DNA of 64,000 nucleotides from Bradyrhizobium sp. AUGA SZCCT0158 (GTDB lineage: Bacteria > Pseudomonadota > Alphaproteobacteria > Rhizobiales > Xanthobacteraceae). Both the position numbers and the translations under genes were made by a program. The notes under the pieces were generated by a model that was given only the letters and a program-made list of their open reading frames with translations, made no database searches and was not told the DNA's origin. Location: positions 42,156 to 106,155 of the forward strand of contig NZ_JAFCME010000022.1 in the NCBI RefSeq assembly GCF_018130065.1. The letters run 5' to 3'. Positions 25,401-33,759 of the stretch are shown in pieces; position 1 is the first letter of the stretch, and every line of letters starts with the position of its first letter.

Positions 25401-26093
25401 ATGCAGGAACCGGAAAGACGCGAAATCGGCCGCATCTATTTTCCTTCATCTCCCAGCGAGTTCATAACTGCATTCGCTCATTTCCATCGGGCCGAGATTG
25501 CCCGCATGGCCGGATGGCGAGATCGTATCGACCGGACCACCAATTGGGCCATTACGCTGGTCGCCGCGATGCTCTCGGTCTCGCTTTCGACGTCGAATGC
25601 GCACCACAGCGTGCTGATGTTTGCGATGGTGCTGGCATTCTTCCTGCTGATGATTGAGTCGCGGCGCTATCGCTTCTTCGACGTCTATCGGTCTCGCGTG
25701 CGCCGGCTGGAGCGCAATTACTACGCCAAACTGTTTGATCCCGGCGTGAAAGCGGAGGAGGACTGGCAGCGCATCATGGCTGCCGATCTCCTGGCGCCGA
25801 CATTCGTGATGTCGATGGCAGAGGCCGTGTCGCGAAGGTTGCGACGCAACTACATCTGGATATTCCTGATCCTGCTGGGCGCATGGGCGCTCAAAGTGAC
25901 CTTTCCCTCCTTCAGCGGCGAGGTCCCGCCGGCTCTCACCTTCCACGATTGGGTAAGGAATGCCGGCGTGGGTCCGGTTTCCGGCTGGATCATATCGGCG
26001 GTCATGCTGGCTTTTTACGCCTGGATCGTCATCGCTGCATTGAGGACTGGTGGCCGCCAGGGCGAACTCGCGCATGGCGATGCTCATGTGTGA
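25401..26093 (+). CDS. DUF2270 family membrane protein
   Basis: A 230-residue inner-membrane protein. The N-terminal segment EFITAFAHFHRAEIARMAGWRDRIDRTTNWAI and the following helix pair (about residues 48-85) with IESRRYRFFDVYRSRVRRLERNYYA are typical of DUF2270; two more helices lie at about 150-168 and 195-215. Function unknown. There are two ATGs, at 25395 and 25401; AGGGAG lies directly against the first and six bases from the second, so 25401 is preferred. It stands just beyond the decayed genes that follow tRNA-Pro. Confidence 0.75.
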   Translation: MQEPERREIGRIYFPSSPSEFITAFAHFHRAEIARMAGWRDRIDRTTNWAITLVAAMLSVSLSTSNAHHSVLMFAMVLAFFLLMIESRRYRFFDVYRSRVRRLERNYYAKLFDPGVKAEEDWQRIMAADLLAPTFVMSMAEAVSRRLRRNYIWIFLILLGAWALKVTFPSFSGEVPPALTFHDWVRNAGVGPVSGWIISAVMLAFYAWIVIAALRTGGRQGELAHGDAHV

Positions 26094-26218
26094 GGCGTGC
26101 AGGCATGTCTTTCGATCCTGGAGGTGGGGCTGCAAGCAACGAAGATGTCAGCAGATTTTTTCTGCACGACCTTCACGCAGCGACGGGATCGAATGGTGTT
26201 CGCCGTGGTGTGATTGAA

Positions 26219-26836
26219 TCATCGCGATCCATGGCGGGCGTTCGATCCCCGGCCTTTTGCTTGCGGAGGTTCGAGAACGACCTGCTTCAGATCGCTGCCG
26301 CCGCTCACCACGACGATGACGAAATTGAGTTTCCCGTTGTCGTCCATCAGGCTTCCGCCAATGGCTCGTCCCGACGCTACTTGTTCCGCGATGATGACGG
26401 CGTCCGACAGCTCTTGCCGGACGGTCCGCAATGCCATGACGTTGTTCCGGTCGTCCGGATTGAGGTCCTTCAAATGCGACACTGTTTCCGCGCCGATCGT
26501 GTCCCCGGTTTTTGCATCGATCGCATGTTCCCAGAGGCGGTTATCCTGGACCGTCTTGACGCGATAAATCGGGGAGCCCGAGGCGCCATCGAAGCTGATA
26601 TCCGCGGTTCTCGAACCGGCGTGCCGCTTTTCAGCGATTCCCATCGCCTGGCGCAGCGATAGCTGTGCCGCACGGAATGCCTCGAGCTCGCGGTTCACCG
26701 CGTCCTGGTGAATGCGCTCGCCCTCCGCGCCTTCCTCCTGAGCGGCCTGCGTGGCCGATAACGGGGGTATCGCATATGGCGGAACAAGCGCGAGGAGGGA
26801 GAGAAGGATGACCGCAAATCGTTGCTTGTTTGACAT
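26219..26836 (-). CDS. Exported PepSY-domain-like protein
   Basis: A 205-residue protein with a Sec signal (MSNKQRFAVILLSLLALVPP, cleavage near residues 26-30). About residues 58-110 (LSLRQAMGIAEKRHAGSRTADISFDG... WEHAIDAKTGDTI) read as a PepSY repeat, and 130-190 (QELSDAVIIAEQVASGRAIGGSL... DLKQVVLEPP) as a second, weaker one. PepSY domains are extracytoplasmic modules, often linked to inhibition of peptidases or to redox and iron proteins. It lies 50 bases downstream of the patatin gene on the same strand, so the two may form one transcript. Confidence 0.7.
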   Translation of the reverse strand: MSNKQRFAVILLSLLALVPPYAIPPLSATQAAQEEGAEGERIHQDAVNRELEAFRAAQLSLRQAMGIAEKRHAGSRTADISFDGASGSPIYRVKTVQDNRLWEHAIDAKTGDTIGAETVSHLKDLNPDDRNNVMALRTVRQELSDAVIIAEQVASGRAIGGSLMDDNGKLNFVIVVVSGGSDLKQVVLEPPQAKGRGSNARHGSR

Positions 26837-26886
26837 CGGCTGCTTTCGTTGTTCGCACGTGCAGGGGGTAAAAGTCGGGGCTGACA

Positions 26887-28098
26887 TCAATTGCCGCTGG
26901 CGAGTTGCCGACTGATTGATACGCCGGACATCGGCGCAGGTTCCAATTCGTCGGGCGGCGGGGAGACCGACCAGAGACGGTTGCCGCGCGCCCTGTCGTA
27001 ACCGTACTGGAACAGCGCGCGCATATAGGCGGTGTCGAAGCCGGAGGTCGGCGAAGCCGGCTGATCGCCCTCGATGTAAGTCAGGTTGAATCCGAACTTG
27101 TTGCGGCGGGCGAAGATATAGGTGCTGTACAGAATCGAGCGGGTCTGGATTTTCGTCATCGTCGATGACGACCGCGCGGCGATTTCGACGGTGGCATTGC
27201 GAACCAGCTTGAATTCACGCTCTACCTTGTTGTTGATCAGGATGTAGAGCTGCAGATTGTCCAGCTTGCCCGGCTTGGCATCGTGCAGCAGGTAGGCCTC
27301 CGGCAGCGTCAGGACAGGCGCGGTCACGCCGCCGTCGACATGCATCTCCTCGAAACGCTTGCCGTTGGCTTCCGCGGTTACCAGCATCGGCGGAAACACC
27401 ACGGGCAGGCTGGCCGATGCGGCGACGACGTCCCGGAACAGGTTCAGCGCCGCGGGCGTGCGGAGCGAGGCGATGCGCCCCATGTCCCAGATCGCGGTGC
27501 GCTGCGAATCGAGATTCGTCGTGACGACGAGCAGCCGCCGGCCCTTGGCATGTTCGGCTGCGACCGCCGCGACGAAATCGGCATCGATATATTTGGCCAC
27601 CAGTTCGCGCAGCCGGGCGTTGCCGAACAGGCCCGCCCCGAAGATGGCATTGAACGGGTTCGGTGCGTCGAGAAGGCTCTCGGCGATGCCGCTGGTGTAG
27701 AGCTCACGCAAGGTCGCGTCATAGCCGGGACCGAGGAACGCGAATGGGGCGATGAGCGCGCCGGTGCTGACACCAGACACGATCGAGAACGCGGGACGCC
27801 TGCCGGTGTCGGTCCAGCCGATCAGCACACCGGCGCCATAGGCGCCGTCGGCCCCGCCACCGGATAACGCAAGATAGGTGCGCGGTCCGCGCAGCGCGGC
27901 TGGTGCGGGATATTGCCGGAATGTGGCGGCGGGCTCGTCGGCGTAGCGGCGCAGATCCGTCAGATCGAGCACGCGCGCGGAGGATGCCTCCGCAACGCTG
28001 TGCGGCGTCCTCGGCAGCGACGAACATCCGGCGGTGATAAGGCTGAGCGCTGAAACCATGGCCAAGGCTACGGATGTCCGAAGACCGATGCAGTTCAT
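26887..28098 (-). CDS. Patatin-like phospholipase lipoprotein
   Basis: A 403-residue lipase-like protein. It starts with a lipoprotein signal (MNCIGLRTSVALAMVSALSL, lipobox ITAGC, Cys25), so it should be lipid-anchored. The patatin domain follows: oxyanion loop LSGGGADGAYGAGVLIG, nucleophile GVSTG (Ser), and the catalytic Asp in HVDGGVTAPV, making a complete Ser-Asp dyad. The C-terminal 80 residues are less conserved. I start at the ATG at 28098 because the signal peptide begins there; the open frame extends 79 residues further with basic, unsupported sequence. Confidence 0.85.
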   Translation of the reverse strand: MNCIGLRTSVALAMVSALSLITAGCSSLPRTPHSVAEASSARVLDLTDLRRYADEPAATFRQYPAPAALRGPRTYLALSGGGADGAYGAGVLIGWTDTGRRPAFSIVSGVSTGALIAPFAFLGPGYDATLRELYTSGIAESLLDAPNPFNAIFGAGLFGNARLRELVAKYIDADFVAAVAAEHAKGRRLLVVTTNLDSQRTAIWDMGRIASLRTPAALNLFRDVVAASASLPVVFPPMLVTAEANGKRFEEMHVDGGVTAPVLTLPEAYLLHDAKPGKLDNLQLYILINNKVEREFKLVRNATVEIAARSSSTMTKIQTRSILYSTYIFARRNKFGFNLTYIEGDQPASPTSGFDTAYMRALFQYGYDRARGNRLWSVSPPPDELEPAPMSGVSISRQLASGN

Positions 28099-28321
28099 GA
28101 CATTTCCGGATTGGAAGGGAGCGCTCAGGGGCAACCCGCGGGGCATCGCGAGTCGCTTCGCCATTCGGCGCCATCGGGATGCCGCGACCATTCGCTCCGT
28201 CAGGCGCCCGCGATTGCTGGACCGCCGCGGCTCCCGCCTGGACCGGATTCCCTTGTACGCATCCGGCCGCATCGCCGGAGACAGGGCCACTTTGACGCCA
28301 TAAGACACATCCAAACTAATC

Positions 28322-28337
28322 AAGTGAGTAATCACTT
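28322..28337. promoter_or_regulatory. Inverted repeat AAGTGA-N4-TCACTT, possible TetR-type operator
   Basis: A perfect inverted repeat (AAGTGAGTAATCACTT) in an AT-rich part of the 364-base gap between the patatin gene (minus) and the sugar-acid kinase gene (plus). Sites of the form AGTGA-N4-TCACT are common operators of TetR-family repressors. The position, about 225 bases before the patatin start and 125 before the kinase start, would let it act on either promoter. No regulator gene is adjacent. I see nothing else in this gap. Confidence 0.5.
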
Positions 28338-28462
28338 ACTAAAGTTGATTGGCTCAGAAGTCAATAGTGGGTCAAGCTTACGGTATTAAATTACCTTTTA
28401 CGATTGATGAAAGGATCCAGCCTGCGCACGGCAGCATACGGCAAATAGGGTAGGGTCTGGGG

Positions 28463-29746
28463 GTGACGAAGCATATCACCGACCGCGCAAGGATGGCCCG
28501 TCGCTGGCTGATCCTTGCAGACGATCTGACCGGAGCCGCCGACTGCTCCATTGCCTTCGGCAGGATGGGGCGTGAGGCTGTCGTGACGTGGGATGACGCC
28601 ACAAAGCCGTGGCATCGCCAGGCAGCTGTTTGGGCTCATGACGTCGCAAGCCGCGGTCTTTCGTCCGAGGCCGCTGCGGCGCGCCATCTCGGCGTGCTGG
28701 CACGCTTGCCGATGTCCGAACGCGCGCTGTTCAAGAAAATCGATTCAACGTTGCGGGGACAGCCCGCGGCGGAACTGGCCGCGACGCTTGCCCATTTGAA
28801 GTCAGGCGCCGAGCGGATATTTGCCGTGCTGGCACCAGCCTTTCCGGCGACCGGCCGCACCACCGTCGATGGCCGAGTCCTCGTTCACGGCGCGGCCTTG
28901 GAAGAAACCGAGCTATGGCGGCGCGATCACACCTATCCGAATGCCGATCTCGACGACGTTCTCGCTACCGCTGGAACTTGCGGCGAGAAGGTCACGCTCG
29001 CCGCTGTGCGTGGGGGCGATCTGCGAGCCAGGTTCGCAACGATGGCGGATCGGTCGGCCACCGTGGTTGCCATCTGTGACGCCGAGACCGAGAACGATCT
29101 GGCTCTGATCGCGGAGGCGGGGCTGCATGCATCGCCTGCGAGCGTCTTCATCGGCAGCGCAGGTCTTGCGCATGCGCTGGCGAATCTGGAGGGTCGTGGC
29201 GACAGCGAAGCGCTGCGTATTCCCGCCGGCAAGTTCGGAACGCTCACTGTCGTCGGTTCGCTCGCCGGGGCCTCCCGTATCGCGGCGCGCCGCTTGAGAG
29301 AGACGGGAACGGCCGCATATTTTCCGGTCGAGCCGAAAGCCCTCGCTGGAAATGATGTCGATCGCGCGGAACTTGCTTCCGGCGTGATGGCGCGTCTCGC
29401 TAATGGTGGCGATGCTCTCGTCGAGATATCGCTGAACGATGCTCCGAACATGTCGGTAGGGCCGCTTCTGGCCCACAATCTAGCGACAGCGCTGCAAGTC
29501 GCCGCGCCCGTGATCGGTGCGATTGCGGCAACGGGCGGCGAAACCGCGGCAGCGCTCTTGTCGGGCCTTGGTGTCAACGCTATCCGTCTTGCCGACGAGA
29601 TTGAGCCCGGCGTGTCGCTCGGCCTCACGCTGGGCTCGCTGTCCGTTCCTGTCGTCACCAAGGCGGGCGCATTCGGCGACGCGGATAGTCTTGTACGCAT
29701 CAACGAGCGCCTTCACGCCGTTCGAACCAGAGGAAGTTTTGCATGA
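28463..29746 (+). CDS. Four-carbon acid sugar kinase (DUF1537 family)
   Basis: A 427-residue kinase of the DUF1537 family, which phosphorylates C4 sugar acids such as D-threonate or erythronate with ATP. Visible marks: N-terminal LILADDLTGAADCSIAFG, KKIDSTLRGQPAAEL in the sugar-binding half, IGSAGLAHAL, and the C-terminal nucleotide-binding part IAATGGETAAALLSGLGV and TLGSLSVPVVTKAGAFGD. The frame begins at a GTG at 28463; an ATG at 28493 (MARRWLILADD) is a credible alternative. It overlaps the pdxA-like gene by four bases (ATGA), the arrangement seen for DtnK-PdxA2 pathways. Confidence 0.85.
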   Translation: MTKHITDRARMARRWLILADDLTGAADCSIAFGRMGREAVVTWDDATKPWHRQAAVWAHDVASRGLSSEAAAARHLGVLARLPMSERALFKKIDSTLRGQPAAELAATLAHLKSGAERIFAVLAPAFPATGRTTVDGRVLVHGAALEETELWRRDHTYPNADLDDVLATAGTCGEKVTLAAVRGGDLRARFATMADRSATVVAICDAETENDLALIAEAGLHASPASVFIGSAGLAHALANLEGRGDSEALRIPAGKFGTLTVVGSLAGASRIAARRLRETGTAAYFPVEPKALAGNDVDRAELASGVMARLANGGDALVEISLNDAPNMSVGPLLAHNLATALQVAAPVIGAIAATGGETAAALLSGLGVNAIRLADEIEPGVSLGLTLGSLSVPVVTKAGAFGDADSLVRINERLHAVRTRGSFA

Positions 29747-30753
29747 GCCGCCCGACGATTGCGATCACGATGGGCGATCCCGCCGGCATCGGCCCCGAAG
29801 TGATTATGAAGGCGTTGGCGCAAGAAGCGGCGCGGGCAATCTGCAATCCGCTCGTGATCGGCGACGCCAACCGGCTGCGCAAGGCAGGCCGGCTTGTCGG
29901 CGCGTCGGTTGCGGTCGATGCACTCGGCGATGCCAAGCAGGCGGACTTTGCCGCAAGCGCCGTGCAATGCCTGGACCTGAAATTGGTGCCGGACGATTTG
30001 CCGTTCGGCCAGGTGTCGGCAGCAGCAGGCGAGGTCGCCTATCGCTGCATCGAAAAGGCCGTCGAGGTGGTGCAGGCAGGCGACGCGCAGGCGATCTGCA
30101 CCGCGCCGCTATCGAAAGAAGCTCTTCACGCAGCCGGCCACAAGTTTCCGGGCCACACCGAATTGCTGGCGCATCTCACCGGAACGCCCGAAGTCTCGAT
30201 GATGCTGGTGTCATCGAAGCTGCGCGTCATCCACGTCACCACGCATATCGGTCTTCTCGATGCGATCGAGAAGATCGAGCCCGGCCTCGTCGAACGCGTG
30301 ATCTCGCGCGGACACGGCGTACTGGTACGCGCCGGTATCGCTAATCCAAGAATTGGTGTTTGTGCGATCAATCCGCATGCCGGCGAAAACGGGTTGTTCG
30401 GTCGTGGCGAGGAAGCGGCGAAGATCGCGCCCGCGATTGATGCCTGCCAGCGCCGTGGCTGGGATGTGCGCGGCCCGCTGCCGGCGGACACGCTGTTCTT
30501 CCTGGCCGGCCGCGGCGACTACGACATGGTTGTTGCCATGTACCACGATCAGGGTCACGGCCCCATCAAGGTGCTTGGACTGGAAGCGGGCGTTAACATC
30601 ACGGTCGGCTTGCCCGTGATCCGGACCTCGGTCGATCACGGCACGGCTTTCGACATTGCGGGCAAGGGTATCGCGGATGAGCGCAGCCTGATCGAGGCGC
30701 TGCGGCAGGCGGCCGATCTGGCGCCGGACGCGGATCTCCGCGATCGTGTGTGA
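29743..30753 (+). CDS. pdxA2: PdxA2-like 4-phospho-D-threonate / 4-phospho-D-erythronate dehydrogenase
   Basis: A 336-residue PdxA-family dehydrogenase with the family landmarks ITMGDPAGIGPEV, the metal-binding His in FPGHTELLAHLTG, HVTTHIGL, AINPHAGENGLFG and MYHDQGHGPIKVLG. PdxA acts in pyridoxal phosphate synthesis, but paralogues paired with a DUF1537 kinase oxidise and decarboxylate a 4-phospho-threonate/erythronate to dihydroxyacetone phosphate. The four-base overlap with the kinase favours that catabolic role. The start has GAGGAAG at seven bases. No transporter or epimerase gene is adjacent. Confidence 0.85.
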   Translation: MSRPTIAITMGDPAGIGPEVIMKALAQEAARAICNPLVIGDANRLRKAGRLVGASVAVDALGDAKQADFAASAVQCLDLKLVPDDLPFGQVSAAAGEVAYRCIEKAVEVVQAGDAQAICTAPLSKEALHAAGHKFPGHTELLAHLTGTPEVSMMLVSSKLRVIHVTTHIGLLDAIEKIEPGLVERVISRGHGVLVRAGIANPRIGVCAINPHAGENGLFGRGEEAAKIAPAIDACQRRGWDVRGPLPADTLFFLAGRGDYDMVVAMYHDQGHGPIKVLGLEAGVNITVGLPVIRTSVDHGTAFDIAGKGIADERSLIEALRQAADLAPDADLRDRV

Positions 30754-30878
30754 CCAAGTATGGGTGATTAAACCGGCGTTCCCGATCGCGCAGGCAAATT
30801 GCGGCGGCCTCCATTGACGTTGTCGAGCGGGAACACATATCCCGCACCATCGATCCACGTTACCGCTCAGGAGTAAGT

Positions 30879-32078
30879 ATGGACGCGCCGTCGAATATCG
30901 ATCCCGTCACAGCGCAATCCGGCGGTGACGTCGTGCACTGGCTGACCAACGGCACGCGCGATCAGCGCTTCATCGACAATATTTTTGCCGAAATGTGCAT
31001 CCGGCTTCAGCAAGCGGACATTCCCGTCAAGCGGGCGTCGCTTCATATCCTGATCCACCATCCGCAATGGCTTGGCGCCCGGATCATGTGGGAAGACGGG
31101 ATGAGCGAGGCCGAAATTGCGCGGGTCGATTACGATGTCCAGGAGCGTTCCGAATATATCGGCAGTCCCGCCAACGAAATCCATGACGGTGTCACCGAGG
31201 TGCGCGAGAATCTCGAGCGCGATCCTGCGCTAGGCCGCAAGCACGCCGTCTATGACGAGATGCGGGCGAAAGGCTTGAGCGACTATGTGGCGTGGCCGCT
31301 GTACCATACGCTCGGCAAGCGGCACATCGTGACCTTTGCTACCGACCGGCCAGGCGGTTTCGACGCCGCGCATATCGCCGCCCTGCAGAGATTGCTGCCG
31401 GTGCTGGCGCTGGTCAGTGAGATCCGGGTCAAGAACCGGCTGGCGCGTACGCTGCTGGAAACCTATGTCGGATCGCATGCTGGCGAACTTATTCTGGCGG
31501 GCGCCACCAGGCGCGGAACCGGAACCACGGTGCGCGCCGCCATCATGATCTGCGACTTACGTGATTTCACCCGGATCTCCGACAACTGGCCGCGCGATGA
31601 CGTCATTGATCTCCTGAACGGCTATTTCGACGCGATGTCGGAGCCGATCGCGCGGCATGGCGGCGAAATACTGAAATTCATCGGCGACGGTCTGCTCGCC
31701 ATTTTTCCGCTCAGCCAGCCTTCGGCCTGCGCAAATCTGCTGCATGCCGTGACTGAGGCGCGTCAGGCCATGACGGCGCTGAACGAAAAGAACAGCGAAA
31801 CCGGCCGTGCGCCGCTGAACTACGGCATCGGCGTTCACGTCGGCGACGTCATGTACGGCAATATCGGGTCGCGCAGCCGGCTCGACTTCACGGTTATCGG
31901 TCCGGCGGTCAATATGGCCTCGCGCCTCGAAGCCCTCACCAAGCAATTGGGGAAAACGGTGCTGCTGTCCCGCGCGTTCGCAGACTTCGTCGAGAGCGAT
32001 TTCGATCTCGAACGCGTCGGCGAACATCCCGTGCGCGGCTTCAACGACCCAATCGAGCTGTTCGCGTATCACGGCTGA
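30879..32078 (+). CDS. Class III adenylate/guanylate cyclase
   Basis: A 399-residue protein with a C-terminal class III nucleotide cyclase domain (about residues 218-399). CDLRDFT and EILKFIGDGLLAIFPL supply the two metal-binding Asp residues, and RLDFTVIGPAVNMASRLEAL contains the transition-state Asn/Arg region. The N-terminal half, with WLTNGTRDQRFIDNIFAEMCIRL and the repeated motif WEDGM... PANEIHDG, is a conserved soluble sensor-like module seen in many rhizobial cyclases; its ligand is unknown. There are no membrane helices, so it is cytoplasmic. Start has CAGGAGT at six bases. Single gene. Confidence 0.85.
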   Translation: MDAPSNIDPVTAQSGGDVVHWLTNGTRDQRFIDNIFAEMCIRLQQADIPVKRASLHILIHHPQWLGARIMWEDGMSEAEIARVDYDVQERSEYIGSPANEIHDGVTEVRENLERDPALGRKHAVYDEMRAKGLSDYVAWPLYHTLGKRHIVTFATDRPGGFDAAHIAALQRLLPVLALVSEIRVKNRLARTLLETYVGSHAGELILAGATRRGTGTTVRAAIMICDLRDFTRISDNWPRDDVIDLLNGYFDAMSEPIARHGGEILKFIGDGLLAIFPLSQPSACANLLHAVTEARQAMTALNEKNSETGRAPLNYGIGVHVGDVMYGNIGSRSRLDFTVIGPAVNMASRLEALTKQLGKTVLLSRAFADFVESDFDLERVGEHPVRGFNDPIELFAYHG

Positions 32079-32114
32079 ATGCCGATCCATGTCCGTGCGA
32101 TCGTCTCCAGTCGC

Positions 32115-32147
32115 TTGACACAAGGCATCAATGTTCTCATTATGTTC
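32115..32147 (+). promoter_or_regulatory. dinB promoter with overlapping LexA (SOS) box
   Basis: TTGACA (32115-32120) and CATTAT (32138-32143) are spaced by 17 bases, a good sigma-70-type promoter. GTTC at 32133-32136 and GTTC at 32144-32147 with seven bases between make the alphaproteobacterial LexA box GTTC-N7-GTTC. The box covers the -10 element, so bound LexA would block transcription of the polymerase gene that starts at 32191. Confidence 0.85.
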
Positions 32148-32190
32148 TTTTATCGGGAACATCGTCGAAACGTCATGGGCAAACGGTCGG

Positions 32191-33438
32191 ATGGCAACGA
32201 CAGCCACCATCCTCCATGCGGACCTGGATGCGTTCTATGCCTCGGTAGAGCAGCTGCTTGATCCTTCGCTGCGCGGCAAACCCATTGCCGTCGGTGGCGG
32301 GGTTGTGCTTGCCGCGTCTTACGAAGCCAAGGCCTTCGGGGTCCGCGGCGGCATGCCGGGACGGCAAGCGTGCGAACTCTGTCCGCAGCTCATTTTTGTC
32401 GGCGGACATTTCGGGGAATACCAACGGCTGGGCGATGCCGCCATCAAGGTGATTGGCGATTTCACGCCGCTCGTCGAACGGATCTCCATTGACGAGGCCT
32501 TTGCCGATGTCGCGGGCTGCACCCATCTGTTTGGTCCGCCTGCCGAGATTGCAACGGCCATCCGCCAACGCGTGCGCGCGGAGCTTGGCCTTCCGATCTC
32601 GGTCGGTGTCGCGCGCACCAAGCATCTGGCGAAAATTGCTTCGCAAGTGGCCAAACCCGACGGGCTTGTCGTTGTCGATCCCGACACGGAACTCGGATTC
32701 CTTCACCACCTGCCGGTCGAGTTGATGTGGGGCGTGGGTCCGGCGACGCGGACACGGCTGGCCGAAATCGGCGTGCTCACGATCGGGCAGCTGGCAGCGA
32801 CACCGGGAGGTTCGCTCAAGCGGGTGCTTGGTTCCGCGGCAGGGACGAAACTTTCGGCGCTGGCGTGGAATCGTGATCCACGGGAAATCAAGACTCACCG
32901 CCGGGCTCGATCGGCAGGAGCGCAGTCGGCGCTTGGCAGGAAACCCGCCGAAGGGCGGGTTGTTCGACCCACCTTGCTTCACCTCGCCGACCGAATCGGC
33001 AGCCGGCTCCGCGCCAAGTCGAGGCCCGGGCGAACCGTGACGGTCCGCGTTCGCTTCGCCAATCTGAAGTCAGTCACGCGTTCGGTCACGCTCGACGCAC
33101 CGGTCTCCGCGACCCTGATTCTGGCCGAGGTCGCCGGGGACCTGGTGCGCGCTGTCCTCGCCGATCATCCTCACGAGAAAACCATCTCGCTCCTGGCGAT
33201 GTCCGTGTCGCATCTTGGAGAGCAGCGGGATGTGGAGCTCGAACTCCCGCTCGGACTTGGCGATGAAGCACGCCGCCCCGGCAGCAAAAGAGGCATGGCG
33301 CGTTCGGCGGCCGACCATGCCGTCGATAAAATCCGCGATCGCTTCGGATGGGATGCGATCGGATATGGATCGGTGGCGCCGGGTGTCTCTTCTTCCGTTC
33401 CCGACGCGTTTCGCAAACTCGCTGAAAAGGACCTGTGA
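32191..33438 (+). CDS. dinB: DNA polymerase IV (Y family)
   Basis: A 415-residue translesion polymerase. The palm residues are present: HADLDAFYASVE (Asp11, Asp13, steric-gate Tyr16) and SIDEAFADV (Asp-Glu pair). The fingers YEAKAFGVRGGMPGRQA, the thumb with two helix-hairpin-helix parts (LMWGVGPATRTRLAEIGVLTIGQLA) and a little-finger domain (about 235-345) follow. The last 60 residues may hold a clamp-binding tail. The frame is open upstream to 32131, but that stretch is the promoter and SOS box, so ATG 32191 is the start. Confidence 0.93.
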   Translation: MATTATILHADLDAFYASVEQLLDPSLRGKPIAVGGGVVLAASYEAKAFGVRGGMPGRQACELCPQLIFVGGHFGEYQRLGDAAIKVIGDFTPLVERISIDEAFADVAGCTHLFGPPAEIATAIRQRVRAELGLPISVGVARTKHLAKIASQVAKPDGLVVVDPDTELGFLHHLPVELMWGVGPATRTRLAEIGVLTIGQLAATPGGSLKRVLGSAAGTKLSALAWNRDPREIKTHRRARSAGAQSALGRKPAEGRVVRPTLLHLADRIGSRLRAKSRPGRTVTVRVRFANLKSVTRSVTLDAPVSATLILAEVAGDLVRAVLADHPHEKTISLLAMSVSHLGEQRDVELELPLGLGDEARRPGSKRGMARSAADHAVDKIRDRFGWDAIGYGSVAPGVSSSVPDAFRKLAEKDL

Positions 33439-33759
33439 CCGTCACGCGTCCAGCGCGCGCCCAAAGCCTACGCAGTGCACGCGCCGTCACAGACTCAACG
33501 GGGTGTGTCGCCTGAGAACTAAAACGGGGATTTTGCAAGCGGTTAACTCGCGACACGATGCCTGCCGCGTCGCGGGGCGCTTCCGGTGGACGATGGACAA
33601 TGGTTAATAAACCGTCACCGCGTTGTAATTAACGCCAGTTTATATTCCGGCCGCTGACGCGCCCCGCGCGACAACACGCGATTCCCCACCTTCAACGCTG
33701 CGCGAGCCCCTCGTGCCGCTGCGGCCTGCTTTTGCCTTTTTTTATCATGGAGATTATCG
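33439..33759. other. Leader region of the giant RTX gene
   Basis: A 321-base gap between dinB and the giant gene, both on the plus strand. It contains no credible gene. An AT-rich segment at 33601-33648 (TGGTTAATAAACC, TTGTAATTAACG, GTTTATATTCC) is the likely promoter area, and a pyrimidine/T-rich stretch at 33729-33746 precedes the ribosome site GGAGA at 33749-33753. The transcript would then have an untranslated leader of about 100 bases. Confidence 0.45.
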
